Source: Chitinophaga hostae
Lineage (GTDB): Bacteria > Bacteroidota > Bacteroidia > Chitinophagales > Chitinophagaceae
Length of the DNA stretch: 64,000 nucleotides
Assembly: GCF_018224885.1 (NCBI RefSeq)
Contig: NZ_JAGTXB010000002.1
Location: 186,001 to 250,000 of the forward strand
Direction: 5' to 3'
The notes beneath the pieces are model-generated. The model ran no database searches. It saw only the letters and a program-made list of their open reading frames with translations, and was not told the DNA's origin. The translations under genes and the position numbers were made by a program. Shown piece after piece: positions 28,200 to 35,338 of this stretch. Positions within the stretch are counted from its first letter, which is position 1; each line of letters starts with the position of its first letter.

Positions 28200-28928
28200 A
28201 TGCATCGCAGAAACTTTTTACAGGCAGGATTGCTCACTGCTACCGTTGCTGTACAAACCAAATATTTTCCTGCAGTGGCCTATGCCGCCCAAAAAGATGG
28301 AACCATTATTAATGCCGGAATTGGCGGTAATAATACGGCAGACCTGTTGGCCAGGATGGACAAAGATTGCCTGTCGCACCAACCGGATCTGACCATCCTG
28401 AAAATTGGTACCAACGATATGAATTCCCTCAAACATATTCCTTTACCACAGTATGAAAAGAATTTACGGGAGATAGTAAGCCGGCTGGTGGCGATTAAGA
28501 GCCGGGTTTTGCTGATGACTATCCTGCCGGTTTATGAACCTTACCTGCATACCCGTCATCCTGTTGCCTTTTATGCACCGGAGGGCCATGCGGAGCGGAA
28601 GCGGCGGGTGAATGAGGTAATCCGCAGCGTGGCGGCGGATTACAGGCAGGAGCTGCTGGATATGCATTTTATTTTTCAGCAGGTGGGTGATATAGGTGAA
28701 GGAGAAGAAAGTCTTATTCAGAATGTAGTGAACAGTAAGAAAACGGATGGCGTACATCCCACACCGGCAGGATACAGAACTATGGCAGTGGCTCTTTTTG
28801 AATATATCCGGCTGAAGCAGCTGCCGGTAAACCGGGTGGTGTGCTTCGGCGACAGTATCACTTTTGGCGACGGGGGAACAGATGGGAAAAGTTATCCTGC
28901 ATATCTTAAAAAACTATTGTTTGCATGA
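28200..28928 (+). CDS. SGNH/GDSL hydrolase with permuted block order
   Basis: 242 residues with a twin-arginine-like export signal (MHRRNFLQAGLLTATVAV). The blocks occur as II (NAGIGGN, 38-44), III (GTND, 70-73), V (DGVH, 183-186) and last block I (VVCFGDSITFG, GDS at 217-219), ending DGKSYPAYLKKLLFA. In ordinary SGNH enzymes block I is at the N terminus. All four catalytic elements (Ser219, Gly, Asn72, Asp183/His186) are present, so an active permuted esterase is likely. Its stop overlaps the next ATG (ATGA, 28925-28928), indicating coupling to the FAD oxidoreductase. Confidence 0.85.
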   Translation: MHRRNFLQAGLLTATVAVQTKYFPAVAYAAQKDGTIINAGIGGNNTADLLARMDKDCLSHQPDLTILKIGTNDMNSLKHIPLPQYEKNLREIVSRLVAIKSRVLLMTILPVYEPYLHTRHPVAFYAPEGHAERKRRVNEVIRSVAADYRQELLDMHFIFQQVGDIGEGEESLIQNVVNSKKTDGVHPTPAGYRTMAVALFEYIRLKQLPVNRVVCFGDSITFGDGGTDGKSYPAYLKKLLFA

Positions 28929-30568
28929 GAAAAATATCTGTACTGACAGCGGTGCTGTTAATTTCTTACCTGTTTTCCAATGGAAAAAATGCGCCTGCTT
29001 ATGAGGCCGACGTAATTATTTACGGTGGTACTTCTGCGGCCATAATTGCCGCCGTGCAGGTACACAAAATGGGAAAATCGGTGATCGTAGTGTCTCCGGA
29101 TAAACATTTGGGCGGCCTTTCTTCCGGTGGACTTGGCTATACAGATACTGGTAATAAATCGGTGATCGGTGGATTGGCAAGGGATTTTTATCATCGTATC
29201 TGGCAGCGCTATCAACTGGCCGATACCTGGAACTGGCAAAAGCCATCGGAGTATGGAAATAAGGGGCAGGGCACGCCGGCGATTGATGGTGCTGCCCGCA
29301 CTATGTGGATTTTTGAGCCACATGTGGCAGAGCAGGTGTTTGAAGATTATGTACGCGAAAACAATATCCGTGTATACCGGGACGAATGGCTCGACAGGAA
29401 GCAGGGCGTAAAAAAGAAAGCGGGCAAGGTGCAAACGATCACCACCTTAAGCGGTGGTACTTATACCGGAAAAGTATTTATTGACGCCACCTACGAAGGA
29501 GACCTGATGGCTGCTGCCGGTGTGAGCTATACCACAGGGCGCGAAGCGAATGCCACCTATGGCGAAACCTGGAACGGCGTGCAAACGGGTGTTTTACATC
29601 ACGGGCATTATTTTAAGCAAAACATCAGTCCTTACCGGATTGCCGGCGATCCGCGGAGCGGGCTGCTGCCCCGTGTTTCAGGGGGGGATCCCGGTGTGAA
29701 AGGAGGGGCAGACCATAGGATACAGGCCTATTGTTTTCGTTTATGCCTGACCGATCATGCCGCCAACCGTATCCCTTTTCCCCAACCGGAAGGTTATGAT
29801 GCCGGTCAGTATGAACTGCTGACCCGGGTGCTGGACAGTGGCTGGAATGAGGTGTTTAATAAATTTGACCTGATCCCCAACCATAAAACCGATGTGAATA
29901 ATCACGGCCCGTTCAGCATGGATAACATCGGGATGAATTACGACTACCCGGAGGCCAGCTACGCCCGCCGCAAAGAAATTATCCACGAACATGAAGTATA
30001 CCAGCAGGGGCTTTTATATTTTCTGGCCAATGATCCCCGGGTACCGGCAGCTGTACAGGCCCGTATGAAAACATGGGGCTTGTCGGCCGATGAATTTACT
30101 GACAATGGCCATTGGCCGCACCAGTTATATATCCGTGAAGCCAGGCGTATGAAAGGAATGTTTGTAATGACCGAACAAACAGTGTTGGGGAAGAGCAGGG
30201 TGCCTCAATCGATCGGCATGGGATCCTATACGCTCGATGCTCATAACGCACAACGCTATGTGAAAAAAGATGGATTTGTACAGAATGAGGGAGATATAGG
30301 GGTGGATATTAAAGATCCATACCCGGTTGCTTTTGGAGCGATATTACCCCAACAGCAGGAATGCAGTAACCTGCTGGTACCGGTATGCCTGTCGGCATCG
30401 CATATTGCATATGGATCTATCCGGATGGAGCCGGTATTTATGATCCTTGGACAAAGTGCTGCTACGGCGGCGGTACTGGCCATTAATAGCCGGAAAGCGG
30501 TGCAGGAGGTGGAGTATGAACAACTAAAACAGCAGTTACTAAAAGATCAGCAACACCTGGAGCAATAG
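28925..30568 (+). CDS. Secreted FAD-dependent oxidoreductase (FAD_oxidored family)
   Basis: 547 residues. Signal peptide about 1-20, then a dinucleotide-binding fold with ADVIIYGGTSAAIIAAVQVHKMGKSVIVVSPDKHLGGLSSGGLGYTD, typical of the FAD_oxidored group found in polysaccharide-degrading Bacteroidota. IDATYEGDLMAAAGVSYTTGRE is a second conserved FAD segment, and the C terminus has SIRMEPVFMILGQSAATAA. The reaction is unknown; neighbours suggest carbohydrate or ester catabolism with the SGNH hydrolase. ATG overlaps the upstream stop. A perfect 17-bp terminator follows. Confidence 0.85.
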   Translation: MRKISVLTAVLLISYLFSNGKNAPAYEADVIIYGGTSAAIIAAVQVHKMGKSVIVVSPDKHLGGLSSGGLGYTDTGNKSVIGGLARDFYHRIWQRYQLADTWNWQKPSEYGNKGQGTPAIDGAARTMWIFEPHVAEQVFEDYVRENNIRVYRDEWLDRKQGVKKKAGKVQTITTLSGGTYTGKVFIDATYEGDLMAAAGVSYTTGREANATYGETWNGVQTGVLHHGHYFKQNISPYRIAGDPRSGLLPRVSGGDPGVKGGADHRIQAYCFRLCLTDHAANRIPFPQPEGYDAGQYELLTRVLDSGWNEVFNKFDLIPNHKTDVNNHGPFSMDNIGMNYDYPEASYARRKEIIHEHEVYQQGLLYFLANDPRVPAAVQARMKTWGLSADEFTDNGHWPHQLYIREARRMKGMFVMTEQTVLGKSRVPQSIGMGSYTLDAHNAQRYVKKDGFVQNEGDIGVDIKDPYPVAFGAILPQQQECSNLLVPVCLSASHIAYGSIRMEPVFMILGQSAATAAVLAINSRKAVQEVEYEQLKQQLLKDQQHLEQ

Positions 30569-30585
30569 TAAAGGAGTTTTGTTTT

Positions 30586-30632
30586 AAAATGCAGTAAACC
30601 GGTTTTATCCCGGTTTACTGCATTTTCTTTTT
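30586..30632 (+). terminator. Rho-independent terminator; rest of gap to 30878 holds no gene
   Basis: AAAATGCAGTAAACCGG (30586-30602) pairs perfectly with CCGGTTTACTGCATTTT (30610-30626), loop TTTTATC, followed by a T-rich run. In the remaining 250 bp to the next gene I see no ORF; TATTTTTG at 30867-30874 could be its -7 element. Confidence 0.9.
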
Positions 30633-30878
30633 TTATGATGAAGTAAAAAAAGAATTTGGGATAACTAACAAAGGAAGAAAGGCCGTATATATGCGTTGGC
30701 AAGTTCAGACTCAGGATGCCGGTTTTTTAATATTTCCATACACTGCTCCGGAAAAAATGAACGTTATGGCAAAAGTATAATGCTGTAGTGGATTTCAGGT
30801 GTTTGCCATATCTACAAGGATACTACAGACCTTCTTTTTTTATATCTACAAAACAACTACAAATAGTATTTTTGCGGG

Positions 30879-32813
30879 ATGAACTGTATCAAATGGAAGC
30901 TGGTATTTTTGTTTTGTGCCCTTGTTAACGGGGTATTTATGACAGGTGTTGTTGCCCAAACGGTGGTAGATTCGTTAAAACAGGTATTAAGGCAGCCTTC
31001 ACTGACACCGGAAGAACAGGTATTAACAAGATTAAAACTGAGCCGTGCGTTATTAAGCCATGATCATAAGGAAGCGCTTGCCAATGCACAGGTGGCTTTA
31101 GCGATGAGTCGTTCCTTAAAGGATAGTAAGTATGCCGCACAATCGCATTCGTCGCTGGTGTCGCTGATGTTTGGGCAGGAAGATGTAAAGATAGTGCGGT
31201 TGCAGCTGGACAGTGCATTTGCCCTGGCGGAGCAGTCGGGTGATCCGTTGACCCTGGAGAATGTGTGGTACCGGAAAGGCTGGCTGGAGAACAGAACAGG
31301 TAAGCCGCATGATGCTGTGAAGAGTTTTCAGCAGGCGTTGAAATATGGTGCAGGGCATCCGCCCAACAGTTTTGAAACCAGTATTTATTATAATCTTTCT
31401 TCTATTTATGCTGACTGGGATGATTTGGAAAACCAGTCGCGTTATGCATTTGCAAGTCTGGATGCCAGCAGGCGTTTCCCCGATCCGGATGATATGTGTA
31501 ATGCCTACCAGGCTATCGGAGGAAGCTATGAGCACCGGTTTGCAGCCGATACCAGCGCACGTAAACTGCTGGATTCGTCGCTCTACTACAACCGGGCAGC
31601 GATTGCCTATTACCAGCAAAATAAAAACAGGATCAGTTTTCCGAGTATATTAGGGCTGGTGGCGTTAAACACGGCCAACCTGTATGCCGCATATTTTCCA
31701 CGCAGTTACCGCGATTCTGCGCTGCATTACCTGGACATATCCCTGGAGATAGGGATTGCAACGGATCAGCAGGAAATTATTGCCAGCAGTTATGGGATGA
31801 TGAGCAGCTTTGAAATAGCTGACGGACATTACGATAGGGCCTCCGCACTTTTATTAAAAGGGTTGGAAACCCTGCAGCGGTCTACTTCTCCCGACAATAA
31901 CGTGATGGCGCATTTTATGAGTTCCCTGTCGGAAGTAGCAGAAAAGAAGGGCGACCTGGCAGCAGCGTTGAACTATTCCCGTGAATACAACAGGTATCAT
32001 GCGGCTGTTTTTGATGCAGAGAAAATGTCGATTGCCAAAAGGCTGGAAGCGCAGTACCAGACCAGAGAACGGGAGCAGCAGCTAAGTGCACTGCAGGAGA
32101 AAGCTGCCTTTAATAAAAAGTTGAATATTGTATATGTGATATTGATCGTTGCCTGTATACTATTGTTGCTATTCCTTTTCCGTGCTTATCATTTCCGTTT
32201 GAAATCCACCATGCAGCAGCAGGCATTGCTGGAGAAGGAAAAACAGGATGCGGTATTACATATGCGGTTGAAAGAAGAAGAAACCAGAACGTTGGAACTG
32301 CAAAAACAGGAAGCCGATCTGCAGGCAAGGTTGAAAAGTGAGGAGGCTGCCCGTTTACAGGTGGAGCAACAATTGATACAGGCGCAGAAAGAGCAGTTGC
32401 AGAAAGACCTGCTGGCGGGTACTTTACAGGTGGAGCAGAAGAATGAACTGTTGCAGACCTTACAGGAGAAGCTGGCCGCGAAATCGGGCGAGGGTAATAT
32501 CGTAGGACAAATTACCCGTATGATAGATCAGCATCGCCGCATGGATGAAGATTTTGAAACCGCGAAAACGGTGCTGGAAAATGTTCATCCTGAATTTTTC
32601 AGCCGGTTGCAGCAGAAGGCAGGGAATACCCTTACACGGCTCGATTTGAAGCATTGCTCTTATATATCGATGGGGTTGTCGACTAAAGAGATCTCTTCCC
32701 GTATGGGTGTGGCGCCAAAGAGTATCCTCATGTCGCGTTACCGGATCAAGCAGAAACTCGGTCTGGGTAAGGAAGAAGGGCTGGATGCTTACCTGATGAG
32801 TATTGTGCAATAA
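30879..32813 (+). CDS. TPR transmembrane regulator with C-terminal LuxR-like HTH
   Basis: 644 residues. Signal peptide (to about 27, VVAQ), periplasmic TPR repeats at about 50-400, a membrane span at about 415-432 (LNIVYVILIVACILLLLFLF), a long coiled coil rich in K/E/Q (about 440-530), and a C-terminal HTH: LDLKHCSYISMGLSTKEISSRMGVAPKSILMSRYRIKQKLGL. This is a one-component regulator type common in Bacteroidota that passes a periplasmic signal to a cytoplasmic DNA-binding domain. Target genes are unknown. Confidence 0.83.
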   Translation: MNCIKWKLVFLFCALVNGVFMTGVVAQTVVDSLKQVLRQPSLTPEEQVLTRLKLSRALLSHDHKEALANAQVALAMSRSLKDSKYAAQSHSSLVSLMFGQEDVKIVRLQLDSAFALAEQSGDPLTLENVWYRKGWLENRTGKPHDAVKSFQQALKYGAGHPPNSFETSIYYNLSSIYADWDDLENQSRYAFASLDASRRFPDPDDMCNAYQAIGGSYEHRFAADTSARKLLDSSLYYNRAAIAYYQQNKNRISFPSILGLVALNTANLYAAYFPRSYRDSALHYLDISLEIGIATDQQEIIASSYGMMSSFEIADGHYDRASALLLKGLETLQRSTSPDNNVMAHFMSSLSEVAEKKGDLAAALNYSREYNRYHAAVFDAEKMSIAKRLEAQYQTREREQQLSALQEKAAFNKKLNIVYVILIVACILLLLFLFRAYHFRLKSTMQQQALLEKEKQDAVLHMRLKEEETRTLELQKQEADLQARLKSEEAARLQVEQQLIQAQKEQLQKDLLAGTLQVEQKNELLQTLQEKLAAKSGEGNIVGQITRMIDQHRRMDEDFETAKTVLENVHPEFFSRLQQKAGNTLTRLDLKHCSYISMGLSTKEISSRMGVAPKSILMSRYRIKQKLGLGKEEGLDAYLMSIVQ

Positions 32814-32814
32814 A

Positions 32815-32850
32815 GGAATGCGGCTGACTGTTTCCTGCCGGCCGCATTCC
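32815..32850. terminator. Hairpin between convergent genes
   Basis: GGAATGCGGC (32815-32824) pairs perfectly with GCCGCATTCC (32841-32850) across 16 nt, one base after the TPR-LuxR stop. No T-tract, so terminator function is uncertain. Confidence 0.45.
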
Positions 32851-32918
32851 GGGATGTTACTTACAACGGGCGCTTTGGGGCTTATTTACATCTTCTATTC
32901 ACGGGGCACTTACCTGGA

Positions 32919-33251
32919 TTAACCCCGGAGGAAAACAAACCTGTTTTCAAACAATTTTCCTATCAACGGTATAGGTTGTTGCGCGTTATTGCTGGCGTTG
33001 ATGATCCCAAAAATCATAAATACCAGTGGGAGTAAACCTGCAACAGAGAGTATCCCTGCTAATGAAGCCGGTAACACGGCCACTACAATACCTATGGCTA
33101 CAGACCAGACGATGCTGGCGATAATAAGTCCCAGGGCTTGTTCCAGGTGATAATTTACCAGGGCGCTCCTTTCTTCTTTACTTTTTACATAGGCTATTAT
33201 CCATCCTATAACAGTGATATAGGCAATCATGGCCCATTGTTTTGTTTTCAT
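32919..33251 (-). CDS. DUF4870/Tic20-like small membrane protein
   Basis: 110 residues with about three spans: MIAYITVIGWIIAYV, LGLIIASIVWSVAIGIVVAVLP and ILSVAGLLPLVFMIFGIINA. The pattern YHLEQALGLII followed by a Gly-rich span and FGIINASNNAQQPIPLIG resembles the DUF4870 family. Function unknown. Single gene, convergent with the regulator upstream in coordinates and divergent from the DUF4126 gene; the 224-bp spacer to that gene shows no recognised element. Confidence 0.7.
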   Translation of the reverse strand: MKTKQWAMIAYITVIGWIIAYVKSKEERSALVNYHLEQALGLIIASIVWSVAIGIVVAVLPASLAGILSVAGLLPLVFMIFGIINASNNAQQPIPLIGKLFENRFVFLRG

Positions 33252-33475
33252 AGCTTTTTTGATTTAAAATGATGTGCGGCAAAAGTAGGATGCGCTGACA
33301 GCAGTTGTGGAAATGTGCGTACTACACGATGTCTACACGGTGGAAATAAAGCAACTACAAAGTCGCTACAGAAATTATTGTCAACTAATAAGCAAATTGT
33401 TAGGTATTAAATTATTTTATTAAGTATCTATTAAATGGCTGGCATGCATGGCACAATGATTGTTGCCCTGCTGGT

Positions 33476-33958
33476 ATGAAAAAAGCAATTATACCTTCCT
33501 TAGTTCAGACAGTTTGTTTAGGTGTGGTCACCGGAATGCGTAGTGCTATGGGGCCTGCATTCACCAGTTATTTTGTTAACCAGCATCCTTCCGACAAGCT
33601 AAGAAAGTCGCCACTGGGCTTTATGCAAAAGCCGGTTACAGCCCGTTTTTTAAAAACGATGGCGGCGGGTGAGCTGGTGATGGACAAAGCACCAGGCATT
33701 GGTGATCGTATAGCCGCTACCGGTATAGCCGGCAGGGCATTGTCAGGGGCGCTGGCCGGCGCTACCCTCTACCAGGCAAAAGGCAGCAAAGCCTGGAAAG
33801 GCGGCCTTATAGGCGCCGTAGCAGCAGTGGCTGCAGCCTATGCATTTTTTTATTTGCGCAGGGAAACGGGGAAAAGGTTAGGGGTGAAAGACGCGGCTGT
33901 GGGCGGTGTGGAAGATGCCGTAGCATTGGGTATTGCATCGCTGGCCGTGAGGAAATAA
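33476..33958 (+). CDS. DUF4126-like membrane protein
   Basis: 160 residues. Pattern CLGVVTGMRSAMGPAF at the N terminus, GELVMDKAPGIGDRI in the middle, then glycine/alanine-rich helices GRALSGALAGATLY and GGLIGAVAAVAAAYAFFYLRR, as in DUF4126 proteins of unknown function. Inner-membrane location predicted. The tRNA-Gln copy 2 unit follows directly. Confidence 0.68.
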   Translation: MKKAIIPSLVQTVCLGVVTGMRSAMGPAFTSYFVNQHPSDKLRKSPLGFMQKPVTARFLKTMAAGELVMDKAPGIGDRIAATGIAGRALSGALAGATLYQAKGSKAWKGGLIGAVAAVAAAYAFFYLRRETGKRLGVKDAAVGGVEDAVALGIASLAVRK

Positions 33959-33978
33959 CTGTATTTTTTTTGCAGATG

Positions 33979-34008
33979 TTGTTTTATTTGAGAAAAAAAC
34001 TACATTTG
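33979..34008 (+). promoter_or_regulatory. Promoter of tRNA-Gln (second copy)
   Basis: TTG (33979-33981), 19-nt spacer, -7 element TACATTTG (34001-34008); about 15 nt to the mature tRNA. Confidence 0.7.
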
Positions 34009-34023
34009 CATCCCGTTTAACGA

Positions 34024-34094
34024 TGCCTAATAGTATAATGGTAGTACGACAGATTTTGGTTCTGTTTGTCTTGGTTCGAATCCAGGTTGGGCAA
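34024..34094 (+). tRNA. tRNA-Gln (anticodon TTG), copy 2
   Basis: Same 71-nt sequence as the tRNA at 20573 except base 5 of the acceptor (TGCCTAA instead of TGCCCAA), which turns a C-G pair into a T-G wobble with the unchanged TTGGGCA strand. Anticodon loop TTTTGGT. Discriminator A34094, CCA not encoded. Own promoter and terminator. Confidence 0.94.
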
Positions 34095-34103
34095 CTGAAT
34101 TAG

Positions 34104-34133
34104 AGAGAATGGAATTTTCCATTCTCTTTTTTT
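34104..34133 (+). terminator. Terminator of tRNA-Gln copy 2
   Basis: AGAGAATGG (34104-34112) pairs with CCATTCTCT (34119-34127), loop AATTTT, then T's to 34133. The stem core is the same as in the copy 1 terminator, so the whole tRNA plus terminator cassette was duplicated. Confidence 0.87.
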
Positions 34134-34172
34134 GTTTTTTAGACTCTATGACGGAAATTTGCCTGGCTGCCA

Positions 34173-34835
34173 TTACGCCTTCTTACATTTTACAATAATG
34201 AATCTGAATGAAGGCTTACCGGCCATCATTTTATTAGGCTCTTCAATTTCAAAGAAATCAACCAATCCATATTGCCCGAATTCCTCTTGTACAGATGCCG
34301 TATCATAGAAAAATATTTCAGCGCCCTTTGTTGCTTCAAACCGGTCTTTACTGATCTCTTTCCCCTTGCCATAATTAGGAGATGTTTTGGATATGACGGA
34401 GAAAAAAAGATAGCCGTTGGGTTGTAACTGATCATAACAGTCCCTGATAAATTTTTTCCGCGCTTCGCTATCCAATAAATAGATCAGCCCATAACTAAAA
34501 ATTCCATCATAAAGATGATCATCAAACGGCATATCTGTTACGGAGCCATGATAAATTTTCATACCGGTTCCGTAATGGGTAATGGCCATATCAATGGCGG
34601 TTTTTGAAATCTCTATGCCGGTTACCTTGATGCCGTTGTCCACAAATACTTTTGCATTCCTGCCATACCCGATGCCGGGGATCAAGAGGTCTTTAATACC
34701 CGTTTGGAGAAAGAAGTCTTTCGCCAGAATGGTGGATTCAGAAGGCTCAAATCCCCACATGGCTTGCTTTTCCACAAAAGCCGATTCCCAGAAACTTGTT
34801 GCCTCGGACTTGTTTTTGTCTGCTGGTGTTTTCAT
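34173..34835 (-). CDS. Class I SAM-dependent methyltransferase (TPMT/TehB-like)
   Basis: 220 residues from ATG 34835 (MKTPADKNKSEATSFWESAF). The frame reaches an ATG at 34883 but that lies inside a palindromic operator, so the later start is preferred. SAM motif I is DLLIPGIGYGRNAKVFVDNGIKVTGIEIS, with the acidic end of strand 2 in GIEIS; DMPFDDHLYDGIFSYGLIYLL is motif II/III. The W-G-FEPSES start resembles small-molecule methyltransferases of the TPMT/TehB type, which act on thiopurines or metalloid oxyanions. Substrate unknown. Confidence 0.82.
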   Translation of the reverse strand: MKTPADKNKSEATSFWESAFVEKQAMWGFEPSESTILAKDFFLQTGIKDLLIPGIGYGRNAKVFVDNGIKVTGIEISKTAIDMAITHYGTGMKIYHGSVTDMPFDDHLYDGIFSYGLIYLLDSEARKKFIRDCYDQLQPNGYLFFSVISKTSPNYGKGKEISKDRFEATKGAEIFFYDTASVQEEFGQYGLVDFFEIEEPNKMMAGKPSFRFIIVKCKKA

Positions 34836-34855
34836 TGTAAGGGCAAAGATAAGCA

Positions 34856-34894
34856 TTAATTCATTAATGCAACAATGTTGCATTAATGAATTAA
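34856..34894. promoter_or_regulatory. 39-bp perfect palindrome before the methyltransferase gene
   Basis: TTAATTCATTAATGCAAC (34856-34873) and GTTGCATTAATGAATTAA (34877-34894) are perfect reverse complements; the central AAT extends the arms to 19 bp around one base. It lies 20 nt upstream of the methyltransferase ATG. Such a long perfect dyad without GC-rich core or T-tract suggests an operator for a dimeric or double-dimer repressor, not a terminator. Regulator unknown. Confidence 0.7.
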
Positions 34895-34951
34895 AATAAA
34901 TATCAAAATTAAGAAGTGAAGTGGCCGCTGCATATTTTTTTCAGTAAAGGC

Positions 34952-34982
34952 TTGCGTTTTCGAAAACCCCGTTGTATATTTG
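34952..34982 (+). promoter_or_regulatory. Promoter of the poly-Cys leader/SusCD/sulfatase operon
   Basis: TTG (34952-34954), 20-nt spacer, -7 element TATATTTG (34975-34982). The start site would fall near 34987-34990, giving a leader of about 350 nt to the SusC ATG at 35339. Confidence 0.7.
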
Positions 34983-35000
34983 TCTACAATTATAGTAGAC
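34982..35000. promoter_or_regulatory. Operator-like inverted repeat at the transcription start
   Basis: GTCTAC (34982-34987), 7-nt AT-rich spacer, GTAGAC (34995-35000). It overlaps the last base of the -7 element and the predicted start site, a good place for a repressor. Sites of this general form are used by Rrf2/IscR-like dimeric regulators, but the assignment is a guess. Confidence 0.5.
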
Positions 35001-35143
35001 TAATAGAATTTACCACCACCAAACGCCGGTACCTCCGGCAACAAGTCTTTGTCCCACCATACAAAGCAAGTTGAAATTATCATTCTTTATTGAAGTTGCT
35101 TCATTGAAGCGACGCAGGCTTCCATTTATAAATATTTTCAACC

Positions 35144-35230
35144 ATGAATCAGCTATTGCACAACAATAGGCGTAGTAAATCACTCAGAGCTGGCAAAAGA
35201 CTTTCCGTTTGCTGCTGTTGTTGCTGTTAG
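35144..35230 (+). CDS. 28-residue leader peptide ending in six cysteines
   Basis: ATG 35144 to TAG 35228-35230. The peptide starts MNQLLHNN, has a basic middle (RRSKSLRAGKR) and ends LSV followed by six consecutive Cys codons and stop. Both Cys codons are mixed (TGC TGC TGT TGT TGC TGT), so this is not a simple codon repeat. It lies about 155 nt after the predicted start site and 108 nt before the SusC ATG. The leader RNA holds hairpins GCCGG/CCGGC (35025-35039), CTTTGT/ACAAAG (35046-35066), TTGCTTC/GAAGCGA (35096-35112) and, inside the ORF, CTATTG/CAATAG (35153-35169). The design matches a cysteine-sensing attenuator, comparable to polycysteine leader ORFs described in mycobacteria. The downstream sulfatase gene fits sulfur control. 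Confidence 0.8.
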   Translation: MNQLLHNNRRSKSLRAGKRLSVCCCCCC

Positions 35231-35338
35231 GCACTTCCTGAACATTCCAGATTAATATATCCGGTCATCTCCATGGCGCGTAAAGCGGCCGTAATGGCCA
35301 TTTATTGCCCTGTCTATCCAACATCTAATTTCATTTGT

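Noticed and set aside
35207-35230. The TGC/TGT run as a microsatellite
   Set aside because: Codons alternate irregularly between the two Cys codons, and the run ends precisely at a stop codon in an ORF with a proper start.
35273-35338. Upstream ATG at 35273 as the SusC start
   Set aside because: It would place 22 unlikely residues before a complete signal peptide that begins at ATG 35339; the segment is better read as untranslated leader.
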